From: Verrucomicrobiales bacterium
Lineage (GTDB): Bacteria; Verrucomicrobiota; Verrucomicrobiia; Verrucomicrobiales; DEV007
Direction: 5' to 3'
DNA: 64,000 bases
Assembly: GCA_029213005.1 (NCBI GenBank)
Contig: JARGPI010000027.1
Coordinates: 1-64,000, forward strand
Below are positions 51,323 through 60,875 of the stretch, one piece after another. Position numbers and translations under genes: made by a program. The first letter of the stretch is position 1. Each line of letters opens with the position of its first letter. The notes beneath the pieces were generated by a model. The model did not search any database and was not told where the DNA came from. It saw only the letters and a list, made by a program, of their open reading frames with translations.

Positions 51323-54300
51323 ATGCAGGAGCACTTCACAGAGTACGGTCGGGGATTGTACAGGGTACAGTCTAAAAGTGTACAGGGTACAATTTCATTT
51401 TTCGCTCGCTGGGCCCTCGTTGCCGTATTTTTAGTTCAGGCCGTCGCCATTTCCGCGGAAGAACCGAAGCCAGTTGTTGAATTTACCTTTGAAGATTCAA
51501 AAATCGAAGGTCCGACCTCGCCCAACTATCCCGATTTCCCCGAAACGAACTTCGCCGGATCATTTGGCAAGAAAGAAGAGATCATTACGATCGAAAGTTC
51601 GGAGGATGTTCAGTTTACCGTCGGCGATTCCATTACGATGGAGGCCTGGATCAATGTCCGCTCGCTGGGTGAAGGCCAAATGCCCTACCTGATCGGAAAA
51701 GGGCGTCACGGGAACGGTATCGATCAGAACTATGCGATGCGGCTTAAAGCCGACGAAGGTGGCGTCCGGCTCGGGTTTCTTTTCTCCAGCGAAGCTCCGG
51801 AAAATGATTCCGCCGGAAACCGGCCTCGCGACTGGCATCGCTGGTGGAGTAGTAAAACGCTGCCTTCAGGTGCCTGGCATCATGTCGCTATCGTCTACAC
51901 ATTTGGAAAAGGGGACAGTCTCCGTGCCTACATCGACGGGCGACCCACTGGCGGTAACTGGGATATGGGCGGGAAAACCAACCGTCCTCCTGTGTCGGAT
52001 GAGTCCGATCTCGTTATTGGAACCGGGTTCTCCCGGGGTGGTGGTCAGACTTTTAACGGGAAAATGGATAATATCCGGATCTACCGCGATGCGCTTTCGG
52101 ATGAAGTATTGAAAAAGCGTTTCTACCACATCCCGCCACCACCGCAAATCACCCGCAAAATGCTGACTCCGGGCGAAGTGCTGGTTCAAATCAGTGAAGA
52201 AGGTGGGGAGGACAGTAATAGTTGGCCCGAGGAGCCGATTGTGACCGAATCCTATAGCGCAACGGCTTTCGGGTTCTCCGACTGGCCTCAGAAATATATA
52301 TCAACCGGAGTCCGGGCAGACCGGATAAATCCTGCTCATTTCCGGGCGGCAGCGTTAGTTGATATTCCGGCGGGTAAACATCGTTTGCTACTCCGGGGAC
52401 GCGGGGCGTCACGATTGTATATCGACGGCAAAAAGCTTCTCGAAACTCCTTTTCCGAAAGCCGATACCGGCGGTCACGGATACCTCAAATGGCAGGAGGA
52501 GTATCTCGACCTCGGTCCTGATTTCCGTTTTGCTCCTCCGGGCAACCGCGAGAAATGGGTCGAGTTTGAAAGTAAAGGCGGCGAGCATTTTGTGATTCTG
52601 GAATCGATCATCGGTGGTGGCGCCGGTCGCAGCAAGCGACGTCCCGAATTTGGCGAAACGGTTGCTGCAATCTCACTGGAGGGCAACGAGTCCTGGCAAC
52701 TGATGACTCCTCAATCCCGGGCAATTCCCTATACCGATGAAGGCTGGGCGGAATACGAAGCTCAGCAAAATGATTGGATCGCCGGGGAGAACGCCCGTCG
52801 CCGTGCCGAAAAGCGTGCCGAGCATTCGGAATACTGGTCAATGCGCCGGAAAGCGGCGGCTGACTGGGTTGCCTCCGCAGAAAAAGTAGCGGTCCCGCCA
52901 CTTCCGGAAGGTCTGCCTGCCCATAACGAGATCGATCACTTTATTGGTTCCAAAATCGCCAAAGTCGCGTCGGATTCCAAGCCATCGGTAGCGGACGGAG
53001 TTGACTATTTCCGCGAAGTTCAGCCACTACTCGAAAAGAAATGTTATGACTGTCACAAGGGTAGCAAAATCAAAGGTGGACTCCGTCTTGATACTTTGGC
53101 TGCTGCACTCAAAGGTGGAAAAGGCGATGGTCCCGCAATCACCCCCGGTGATACCGAAAACAGCTCGATCCTGTGGCGGATTCATCACGATGCGGGCGAC
53201 GATATCATGCCGCCGAAAGGTGACCCGCTTTCCGCAGAGGAAATCGCGCTTTTGGAGCGCTGGGTGAAAGAGGGCGCTTCGTGGCCTGAGTTCAATGTAC
53301 CCAGCTTCGAGCCAACCCCGCTTTCCGACGATCTGGTATTTCTACGTCGACTCGCTATTGATACCGTTGGAGTGCCGCCTACCGAAAAGGAAATAGCCAG
53401 TTTCCTCGCCGAACCTGAAGATAAACGCCGTGATAATGCGATCGATCGCTATCTTGCAGATCCACGCTGGGCTGATAACTGGATGGGTTACTGGCAGGAT
53501 GTGTTGGCGGAAAATCCTAATATCATTAACCCTACCTTGAATAACACCGGCCCCTTCCGCTGGTGGATTCACGAATCGCTTCTCGATAACAAACCGCTCG
53601 ATCTATTTGTTACCGAGCTGATCCGGATGGAAGGTAGTGAGCGCTTCGGTGGCCCCCGTGGATTCGGCACCGCATCCAATAACGATGTGCCGATGGCAGC
53701 GAAAGGAATCATTATCAGTTCGGCCTTCCTCGGAGTCGAGATGAAATGTGCCCGCTGTCACGATGCCCCCGGCCATGACTGGATGCAGAAAGATCTCTTT
53801 CAGCTCGCCGCCATGTTGGGTGAAAAGCCGATCAAGTTACCTTTGTCGAGTAGCGTGCCAATGGGCAAACTACAGGAAGGTGGGCGCAAACCTCTCATTC
53901 AGGTAACGCTCAAGCCCGGAACGTCCATCGCTCCGGAGTGGCCTTTCGAGCAATTTGTGGAATCAAAAGACGCGCTTTCACTGGTAGGGGAAAACAGCGG
54001 GCACCGTGATCAGCTCGCCGCTCTGATTACCGCTCCCGGTAACGAACGTTTCGCCCAGGTTATGGCAAACCGGATCTGGCAGCGTCTCATGGGACGAGGA
54101 CTGGTTGACTCCGTTCACGATTGGGAGCGCGGCAACACTTCTCACCCGCAGTTGCTCAAATGGCTGGGGCGTCAGTTGGTGGCTAATCAATACGATTTCA
54201 AAGAAGTTGCCCGGTTGATTTTCAGTTCGCATGCCTACCAGCGGGCTACCGATCCCAACCTGCAGAAGCCAAGCCCTCTCTATATCGCACCGGCGCCGCG

Positions 54301-55027
54301 TCGTCTGATGGCCGAACAGATTATTGATTCGCTCTTCAGTGCGACCGGAAAACCCTTTAAAGTAGAGGAAGTCAGTCTCGATATCGATAGTGTCCGGACC
54401 TATAACAACTCAATTTCACTGGGTAAACCGCGCCGGGCCTGGATGCTCGCTTCGACCTCCAACGAGCGGGATCGCCCCAGCCTTTCGCTGCCCCGGATTC
54501 AGGCCGTTGCCGCTATTATGGAAAGCTTTGGATGGCGCGGGGCCCGACAGGACCCCATCAGCATTCGCGATACCGATGAAAATGTTCTTCAGCCGGCGAT
54601 CATCGCCAATGGCACGATGGGCGTTTGGTTGACTCGACTCAGTGACGATCATGGGCTTACTGAATTCGTGATGGAAGATCAGTCGGTAGAGGAACTGGTG
54701 GATCGTCTCTACCTACGTCTCCTCACCCGCAAACCATCACAATCCGAGCGCGATCGCTATATTGCCTACTTGAAGGAAGGTTATGAAAATCGCATCATTC
54801 CCAAAGCGGACCGCGTCGTCGAGAAGGTCGGGAAGCGGAAACCTGAACTTTTTGTCAGTTGGTCCAACCATCTTGACGGGCCTGCCAATACCCTGGCCCA
54901 GGAGAAAGAAAAAAAATCACGGGCTGGAGCTCCGCCCACCAACGCTTTGCGTGACGACTGGCGCCTCAGGATGGAAGATGTCCTCTGGGCGATGTTAAAC
55001 GCACCCGAGTGGATCTACACCCCTTAA
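51323..55027 (+). CDS. LamG-PSCyt1-DUF1549-DUF1553 (PSD1) protein
   Basis: A 1234-residue exported protein. A hydrophobic signal core (ARWALVAVFLVQAVAISA) is followed by a concanavalin/LamG-like domain (about 60-275). A further beta region leads to a cytochrome c-type motif near residue 574 (CYDCHKG), then DUF1549 (about 670-880, with CARCHDAPG) and DUF1553 (about 905-1230). The start is uncertain: the ATG at 51323 or a TTG at 51356. Both lie at or within a 35-bp repeat element that falls in this reading frame (51357-51391), so the first 23 residues may not be native. It pairs with the DUF1501 gene 22 bp downstream. Confidence 0.88.
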   Translation: MQEHFTEYGRGLYRVQSKSVQGTISFFARWALVAVFLVQAVAISAEEPKPVVEFTFEDSKIEGPTSPNYPDFPETNFAGSFGKKEEIITIESSEDVQFTVGDSITMEAWINVRSLGEGQMPYLIGKGRHGNGIDQNYAMRLKADEGGVRLGFLFSSEAPENDSAGNRPRDWHRWWSSKTLPSGAWHHVAIVYTFGKGDSLRAYIDGRPTGGNWDMGGKTNRPPVSDESDLVIGTGFSRGGGQTFNGKMDNIRIYRDALSDEVLKKRFYHIPPPPQITRKMLTPGEVLVQISEEGGEDSNSWPEEPIVTESYSATAFGFSDWPQKYISTGVRADRINPAHFRAAALVDIPAGKHRLLLRGRGASRLYIDGKKLLETPFPKADTGGHGYLKWQEEYLDLGPDFRFAPPGNREKWVEFESKGGEHFVILESIIGGGAGRSKRRPEFGETVAAISLEGNESWQLMTPQSRAIPYTDEGWAEYEAQQNDWIAGENARRRAEKRAEHSEYWSMRRKAAADWVASAEKVAVPPLPEGLPAHNEIDHFIGSKIAKVASDSKPSVADGVDYFREVQPLLEKKCYDCHKGSKIKGGLRLDTLAAALKGGKGDGPAITPGDTENSSILWRIHHDAGDDIMPPKGDPLSAEEIALLERWVKEGASWPEFNVPSFEPTPLSDDLVFLRRLAIDTVGVPPTEKEIASFLAEPEDKRRDNAIDRYLADPRWADNWMGYWQDVLAENPNIINPTLNNTGPFRWWIHESLLDNKPLDLFVTELIRMEGSERFGGPRGFGTASNNDVPMAAKGIIISSAFLGVEMKCARCHDAPGHDWMQKDLFQLAAMLGEKPIKLPLSSSVPMGKLQEGGRKPLIQVTLKPGTSIAPEWPFEQFVESKDALSLVGENSGHRDQLAALITAPGNERFAQVMANRIWQRLMGRGLVDSVHDWERGNTSHPQLLKWLGRQLVANQYDFKEVARLIFSSHAYQRATDPNLQKPSPLYIAPAPRRLMAEQIIDSLFSATGKPFKVEEVSLDIDSVRTYNNSISLGKPRRAWMLASTSNERDRPSLSLPRIQAVAAIMESFGWRGARQDPISIRDTDENVLQPAIIANGTMGVWLTRLSDDHGLTEFVMEDQSVEELVDRLYLRLLTRKPSQSERDRYIAYLKEGYENRIIPKADRVVEKVGKRKPELFVSWSNHLDGPANTLAQEKEKKSRAGAPPTNALRDDWRLRMEDVLWAMLNAPEWIYTP
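51357..51391. repeat. 35-bp TGTAC element, copy 3
   Basis: TGTACAGGGTACA (51357-51369), spacer GTCTAAAAG, TGTACAGGGTACA (51379-51391); on the other strand this is TGTACCCTGTACA twice. It overlaps the 5' end of the LamG-PSD1 reading frame and starts 106 bp after the response regulator gene. Confidence 0.88.
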
Positions 55028-55049
55028 CCGATATACCGAAACAACTACG

Positions 55050-56324
55050 ATGAATTCACGCCGAAACTTCTTAAAAAACTCCGCGCTTCTCGCCGGCGGA
55101 GCCGCCGCCTCTCCAATTCTTGCCTCGTCAGGAGCCTTTCCAAAAGGAAAAGCGGAACACTGTATCTTTATCTGGCTGGGCGGGGGAATGGCCCAGATCG
55201 ATACCTTTGATCCCAAGCGAAAAGGGGACTCCAAAGCGAACCCGAAAAAAGCCGGGTCGGAATATGAAAAGATCGATACCTGCGTGCCCGGGGTTCAATT
55301 CTGCGAACATCTACCTCAACTGGGGCAACTGGCTGATCGCCTCACCGCAGTTCGAACCGTCAATCACGATGCGATCGACGAACATGCCTTTGCAACTAAT
55401 CTGGTTCACACCGGCCGCAAAACGACCGGCAGCGTGACCTACCCATCGATTGGGTCAATTGTTGCCGCTCAGCTTGGCGCTGTGAATCCGGATGTGCCTG
55501 CCTATATGTTAATGGGCTACCCCAATGTCAGTCGCGGACCGGGGTTTCTCGGGGCGAAAGGAAATTTTGTCTACCTGACCGATACCAAAAACGGACCTGC
55601 TGGATTTACCCGTCCGGCAGATGTGACTTCGGACCGGGCTTCACGCCGTAAGGCTTTGCTCGATCCTCTGATGGACCGGATCCCTGAAGATTCTGTTGTC
55701 GGTCGATACCGGAACGCCCAGGAGGAAGCGTTGCGTCTTGCCGGACCGGACTTCATGCGGCATTTCGATCTCGATGACGAATCGGCCGATCTTCGCAATG
55801 AATATGGCGGTGAATTCGGTCAGCGCTGTCTGTTGGCGCGTCGCTTGGTTCAGAGTGGGGTTCGCTTTATCGAAGTCAGTCACAACCTGAACTTTATGAA
55901 CGGAACCGGTTGGGATACCCACAACGAAGGGCAGGCCAATCAGCACCTTTTGATTCAGGAACTCGACGTCGCTATGTCGGCTCTGATTCGTGATTTGGAG
56001 AGCAAAGGGATCCTTGATAAAACGCTCATCGCGATCGGTACTGAGTTCGGTCGTCCCGCCGGATTTGACGGACGGGGAGGTCGCGGGCACCAGGGCAGCT
56101 GTTTCAGTCTGGTTCTTGCCGGGGGCGGGCTCAAGCACTGTGGCGCCTACGGAGTTACCGACGATCTGAGTAAGAAAATCGTCGAAAATCCGGTTCCGCT
56201 CGCCGATTACCACGCAACTATCCACGCGGCACTCGGCATCGATCCCTCCCACGAAATGACCGACGGTTCCCGTCCTGTCCCGATTACCGACGGCGGAAAG
56301 CCGATTGCGGGACTATTCGGTTAG
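55050..56324 (+). CDS. DUF1501 family Tat-exported protein
   Basis: A 424-residue protein with Tat signal MNSRRNFLKNSALLAGG. DUF1501 motifs include WLGGGMAQIDTFDPKRKG and GRGHQGSCFSLVLAGGG. It is 22 bp downstream of the LamG-PSD1 gene and is its partner. It is shorter than the other DUF1501 members here and ends in IAGLFG, close to the end of the canonical domain. Confidence 0.9.
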   Translation: MNSRRNFLKNSALLAGGAAASPILASSGAFPKGKAEHCIFIWLGGGMAQIDTFDPKRKGDSKANPKKAGSEYEKIDTCVPGVQFCEHLPQLGQLADRLTAVRTVNHDAIDEHAFATNLVHTGRKTTGSVTYPSIGSIVAAQLGAVNPDVPAYMLMGYPNVSRGPGFLGAKGNFVYLTDTKNGPAGFTRPADVTSDRASRRKALLDPLMDRIPEDSVVGRYRNAQEEALRLAGPDFMRHFDLDDESADLRNEYGGEFGQRCLLARRLVQSGVRFIEVSHNLNFMNGTGWDTHNEGQANQHLLIQELDVAMSALIRDLESKGILDKTLIAIGTEFGRPAGFDGRGGRGHQGSCFSLVLAGGGLKHCGAYGVTDDLSKKIVENPVPLADYHATIHAALGIDPSHEMTDGSRPVPITDGGKPIAGLFG

Positions 56325-56576
56325 AGGGGATACAGAGACATAGTGGACCGGGCGCGGGCTTAACCAGTGTAGAGGGATCCGTAAGGATTCCTCCCGCCCT
56401 GTCCGCCAGTGGATTGGAGCCCCAATTGCTGTTCCGTTGATAATCAGCTTTCCCGGGGCATCGGGAACGCGAGGAGACACTTTGCTCCGACGAATTGACT
56501 CTCAACGCGCCACACGCGATAGCGGGAAGGCTTTTGAGGGGCGTAATTGGGAAAGTTGATTAGGTTTCTCGGTTGA

Positions 56577-58868
56577 ATGAACCGCCTTTTCTCCATTCTT
56601 TTGCTTATTATGTTGCTGCCGATGGCGTCGGCATGGGCTGATAAGCAGATTCCGGCGGATCAGTTGAAGTTTTTCGAGACGAAAATTCGACCGACTTTGG
56701 CGAAAAATTGCTACGAGTGCCATTCGATCGGAGCCAAAAAGCTGGGGGCCAAATTGCTGGTCGATTCAGCTCTGGGGATGCAGAAGGGTGGTGAATCGGG
56801 CTCGCCTGTGGTCGCCGGGGCTCCGTCGCAGAGTCTTCTGATTCATGCGCTGAAATGGGAAAACGATCTGGAAATGCCGCCCGATGAGCCGCTCCCGGAA
56901 GCGGTGATTGCGGATTTTGAAAAGTGGATCGCGATGGGGGCTCCTTTTCCCAAGTCAGCTCAGCAGGAGCCGCTCCCGGAAGGGGAGGAAAAGACTTATA
57001 ATGAGGAAGATTTGTGGTCTTTCCAACCGGTGAAAGAACCTGCGCTTCCGAAGGTGAAAACGGGGTGGCCGCAGACGGATATCGATTACTTTGTCGCCGG
57101 GAAATGGGCGGAGCAAAATCTGTCACCGGGTCCGGACGCCTCGCCGAGAACACTGATCCGGCGTCTTTATGTCGATTTGATCGGGCTTCCCGCGACTCTG
57201 GAAGAGATCGCGGCCTTCGAAGCGGAGGCGGAGGTTGATTTTGATGCGGCACTCACCCGGGCGGTCGAGAAGTTGCTGCAATCACCTCACTATGGAGAGA
57301 GGTGGGGGCGGCACTGGCTGGATGTGGCGAGATTCGCGGAGTCGAACGGTAACGATGGGTTGAGCCGAAATGCGTCCTTTCCCAATGCGTGGCGCTATCG
57401 GGACTACGTCATCGATGCCCTGAACCGGGATGTGCCCTACGACGAATTTTTAACGGAGCAGATTGCCGGGGATCTTCTGGAAGCGGAGTCGGATCTTGAT
57501 CGGGATCGGAAACTGGTGGCTACCGGCTTTCTCGCGATTGGTTCGAAGCCGGCGAAGGCGATGAATAACAATTTTGTGATGGATGTGGTGGCGGATCAAA
57601 TTGAGGTCATCACCAGTGGGGTGATCGGTTTGAGCGTGGCCTGCGCTCGCTGTCATGATCACAAGTTCGATCCGGTGCCGATGCGGGATTACTACGCTTT
57701 AGCCGGGATTTTTACGAGCACCGAAACCCTGTGGGGAATTGCGGCGAATGAAAAACTGACCGCTCATCCCACGCAACTACATGTTTTGAAAACTCCGCCG
57801 GCGGTTCCCGCTCCACCGGAAGCGTTGAAGCTGATGGAGGAGACCGAAAAGTTGGAGATGCGGAATTATCCGCGACCTAAAAAGGAATTTACCTATCCAC
57901 CGGGAACGCCATTGGCGATGGGGGTGCGGGACCGGACGAAAATAGAGGATTGTAAGCTGAATTTAAAAGGCGATGCCAAAAAACTGGGCGCTCCGGTGCC
58001 GCGCGGTTTCCTCTCGGTTTACGAGGACGAAGTATTGTCGCAGATCAAGATCGATGCGACATCGAGTGGGCGCCTTGAGTTAGCGAAATGGTTGACCTCG
58101 GAGTATCATCCGCAAACGGCGCGAGTTATGGTCAACCGGATCTGGCTTCACCTGTTTGGAAAAGCCCTGGTGGGCACGCCGGATGATTTCGGAGTCTATG
58201 GTGAGAAACCGACTCATCCGGAGTTGCTGGATTATTTGGCCTATCGTTTTTCGCGGGAGCATAACTGGTCAATCAAATCGATGATCCGGGAGATTGTTCT
58301 GTCGCGAACCTATCGGCTCGATAGCGGGATCAATGCGGATGATCCGGAAAATACCTGGATTTCCCGGCATCAGAGACGTCGACTCGATGCCGAATCCCTT
58401 CGCGATGCGATGTTGTCAGTTAGTGGAAATCTCAACCCCGAGCCGGCGGATGGTTCGCCGATTCGTCATCTCGAATTGCTGGTTAACCGGGCGCCGGATC
58501 TTCATCAGCCAAGTGATCACCGGAGTGTCTATCTTTGTTACATGCGGAATTCCCCTCCGCGCGAGTTGGTTGCCTTCGATTTGCCCGATGCGGTTAAGCC
58601 CGTGGGGAAACGCGATGAAACGATGCTGCCGACTCAGAGTTTGTTCCTCTTGAACAGTCCGTTTGTTATCGCTCAGGCGGAGCGCCTCGCGGCGGAATCC
58701 GGCGGGGACCCTGCGAAACTGTGGGAGAAAATTTTGGTTCGGGAAGCGACTGCGACTGAACTGGCCAGTGCAAATTATCTACTGGAAACTATAGAAGACA
58801 AATCAAAGGCAATGTCGGCTCTTGCCCAGGCTCTTTTCGCTACTAATGAATTCCGATATATCGACTAG
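56577..58868 (+). CDS. PSCyt1-DUF1549-DUF1553 (PSD1) protein, compact form
   Basis: A 763-residue exported protein. The signal peptide spans about 1-21. The cytochrome motif is C45-Y-E-C48-H49. DUF1549 (about 155-365) contains CARCHDHKFDPVP and is followed directly by DUF1553 (about 490-760, GRLELAKWLTSEYHPQTARV), without the jelly-roll or LamG additions of its paralogues. It is the minimal form of the family. The 252-bp gap upstream holds no gene I can support. It pairs with the DUF1501 gene 14 bp downstream. Confidence 0.9.
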   Translation: MNRLFSILLLIMLLPMASAWADKQIPADQLKFFETKIRPTLAKNCYECHSIGAKKLGAKLLVDSALGMQKGGESGSPVVAGAPSQSLLIHALKWENDLEMPPDEPLPEAVIADFEKWIAMGAPFPKSAQQEPLPEGEEKTYNEEDLWSFQPVKEPALPKVKTGWPQTDIDYFVAGKWAEQNLSPGPDASPRTLIRRLYVDLIGLPATLEEIAAFEAEAEVDFDAALTRAVEKLLQSPHYGERWGRHWLDVARFAESNGNDGLSRNASFPNAWRYRDYVIDALNRDVPYDEFLTEQIAGDLLEAESDLDRDRKLVATGFLAIGSKPAKAMNNNFVMDVVADQIEVITSGVIGLSVACARCHDHKFDPVPMRDYYALAGIFTSTETLWGIAANEKLTAHPTQLHVLKTPPAVPAPPEALKLMEETEKLEMRNYPRPKKEFTYPPGTPLAMGVRDRTKIEDCKLNLKGDAKKLGAPVPRGFLSVYEDEVLSQIKIDATSSGRLELAKWLTSEYHPQTARVMVNRIWLHLFGKALVGTPDDFGVYGEKPTHPELLDYLAYRFSREHNWSIKSMIREIVLSRTYRLDSGINADDPENTWISRHQRRRLDAESLRDAMLSVSGNLNPEPADGSPIRHLELLVNRAPDLHQPSDHRSVYLCYMRNSPPRELVAFDLPDAVKPVGKRDETMLPTQSLFLLNSPFVIAQAERLAAESGGDPAKLWEKILVREATATELASANYLLETIEDKSKAMSALAQALFATNEFRYID

Positions 58869-58882
58869 TTGAAAGTTACCCG

Positions 58883-60226
58883 ATGATGACACCGATTTCC
58901 CGGAGACAAATGCTGAGTACCGCTTCCTGCGGTTTTGGTTCGATAGCCTTGTCAGGTCTAATAGGGCGTGGCGCGGCATTTGATGATATGTCGACGAAGG
59001 TCCCGCGTATTCCTGCGCGGGCTCAGCGGGTGATTTTTCTCTGTATGAGTGGTGGTCCCGCTCAGATGGATACCTTTGATCATAAGCCGCAAACGGGGAA
59101 AAAGCCTCATCCCGGATCGGTGTATAATTTTAATCACTACGGCGAAAGTGGGCTGAAGATCTCAGAGCTTTTGCCCGAGACAGCGAAGCATGCGGATAAG
59201 CTGTGTGTCTTGAACGGGATGCATGCCGATACCGGAATCCACGCGCAGTCTTTCCTGCAATTACATACCGGCGACCGTCTCCGGGAGCGACCCAGTCTCG
59301 GGGCATGGGTCGGCTACGGTCTGGGAACGGAGAATCAGAATTTGCCGGGTTTTATCAGTCTCAATTCGTCGCGTCCATCCTGCCACGGGTCGGCGTTTCT
59401 GCCCCCGGTTTATCAGGGGACCCCGATCGGGGTGAACGGGGAATCGATGAGCACGGCGACGGTTCCAAATATCACGAGTGATCATCTTTCGATGAAGGCG
59501 AAGCGGACTCAGCTCGATTTTATCCAATCTCTGAATCGGGAACACAAACTGCAGAGCGGCGATGATCCGAGGCTTGAGGGTGTGATCCAATCGATGGAGC
59601 TCGGTTTCCGGATGCAGACCACGGCCCCTGATTTGCTGGATATATCGACAGAGCCGCAATCGGTATTGGAAAGATACCGGGTAGGGAAACAGAAGTCGGT
59701 AGGGGCTTGTCGACAGACCGATTTTGGTCGGCAGTGTCTATTAGCGCGGCGCTTTTGTGAAGCTGGGGTTCGGTTTATCGAGGTGAATCATGGAAGCTGG
59801 GATCAGCACAAAAATCATCGCCGGGACCTCGAGGCAAATTGCGCCGCGACCGATGCACCGATCGCCGCTCTACTTCAGGATTTGGAAGAGCGCGGGCTTC
59901 TCGAATCGACTCTTGTGGTCTGGGGCGGGGAATTTGGACGTCCCGGGCTCACTCCGGGGAAAGACAAGGATCAAACGGGGCACAATTCGAATGGATTCAC
60001 TTTCTGGCTTGCCGGAGCGGGTGTGAAGCCCGGTTTTACCTATGGGGCAACCGATCCGACGGGCTCCAGAGCGGTGGATGGGAAGATCCATTTCCGCGAT
60101 CTTCACGCGACGGTTCTGCATCTTATGGGTCTTCCGCCGAATGAGCTTTCCTATCGTCATGCGGGGCGGGATCACCGTCTCACCGGTCCGGAGGGTGGAC
60201 GAGTGGTGAAAGAGATTTTTGCCTAG
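58883..60226 (+). CDS. DUF1501 family Tat-exported protein
   Basis: A 447-residue protein with Tat signal ISRRQMLSTASCGFG. DUF1501 signatures include CMSGGPAQMDTFDHKP and GHNSNGFTFWLAGAG. It is partnered with the compact PSD1 gene. The stop overlaps by 4 bp with the convergent GNAT gene on the other strand. Confidence 0.9.
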   Translation: MMTPISRRQMLSTASCGFGSIALSGLIGRGAAFDDMSTKVPRIPARAQRVIFLCMSGGPAQMDTFDHKPQTGKKPHPGSVYNFNHYGESGLKISELLPETAKHADKLCVLNGMHADTGIHAQSFLQLHTGDRLRERPSLGAWVGYGLGTENQNLPGFISLNSSRPSCHGSAFLPPVYQGTPIGVNGESMSTATVPNITSDHLSMKAKRTQLDFIQSLNREHKLQSGDDPRLEGVIQSMELGFRMQTTAPDLLDISTEPQSVLERYRVGKQKSVGACRQTDFGRQCLLARRFCEAGVRFIEVNHGSWDQHKNHRRDLEANCAATDAPIAALLQDLEERGLLESTLVVWGGEFGRPGLTPGKDKDQTGHNSNGFTFWLAGAGVKPGFTYGATDPTGSRAVDGKIHFRDLHATVLHLMGLPPNELSYRHAGRDHRLTGPEGGRVVKEIFA

Positions 60227-60813
60227 TGGGTCTTGATCCAGAAAGTGAGCTGGTGAGGGATCTCACCACTGCTGCCGACTTCTTTCCAGGGAAGTTCGCA
60301 TCTCAGCGCGGTCGATTTTTGGTAGCCCATTCGCTCCCAAAATTGAGATAGGGGGCGATAGTTTGCGGGTCTTTCCGGATGATCTTCGGGCCGGTCCACT
60401 GCGCAGAAGGTAGTGTATTTGAAGTCCCCGCCCCGTGCAGCGTGATCTTCCCGAAAGCGGAAAAAAGCTTTGCCTGCGCCTTGTCCGCGAAACTCGGGAA
60501 GAATGATGGATTCACCGAAGTAAAAGATGTCTTTCACATCGTAGCCGGCTCTTTCAAAAGGTTCGCGAAATTCGTTGATTTCATCTTCGAGCGGGAGGCA
60601 GGTTGTCGCCCCGACTATAGCACCCCGGTGTTTCATGAGGACGACGAGACTCCTACTGCTTTTCGTATAGCGGGAGAGGTATTGGCTCTCATAATCGAGG
60701 TCGCCGTCATATAGATAAGGGTATTCTCTGAAAATAGAGATTCGAAGATGGCTTAACTCCGGGATACAGGGCGTGATTTCCTCTCCGGAAACGGGTTCGT
60801 ATCCGAAATTCAT
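60223..60813 (-). CDS. GNAT family acetyltransferase
   Basis: A 196-residue protein with a GNAT fold. Motif A is the acetyl-CoA loop PEFRGQGAGKAFFRF near residues 108-122, preceded by strands around GAIVGATTC. The C-terminal part has FWERMGYQK, typical of the family. The substrate is unknown. A 35-bp repeat lies 7 bp upstream of the ATG at 60813, in its presumed leader. The upstream neighbour is a YeeE/YedE gene on the same strand, but the repeat separates them. Confidence 0.82.
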   Translation of the reverse strand: MNFGYEPVSGEEITPCIPELSHLRISIFREYPYLYDGDLDYESQYLSRYTKSSRSLVVLMKHRGAIVGATTCLPLEDEINEFREPFERAGYDVKDIFYFGESIILPEFRGQGAGKAFFRFREDHAARGGDFKYTTFCAVDRPEDHPERPANYRPLSQFWERMGYQKSTALRCELPWKEVGSSGEIPHQLTFWIKTH

Positions 60814-60819
60814 CTCGAT

Positions 60820-60854
60820 TGTACAGGGTACAGTCTAAGAGTGTACAGGGTACA
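60820..60854. repeat. 35-bp TGTAC element, copy 4
   Basis: TGTACAGGGTACA (60820-60832), spacer GTCTAAGAG, TGTACAGGGTACA (60842-60854). On the GNAT-coding strand the element ends at TGTACAATCG just before the start codon. Confidence 0.88.
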
Positions 60855-60875
60855 GTTTGTAAATTTTTCAGTGGT

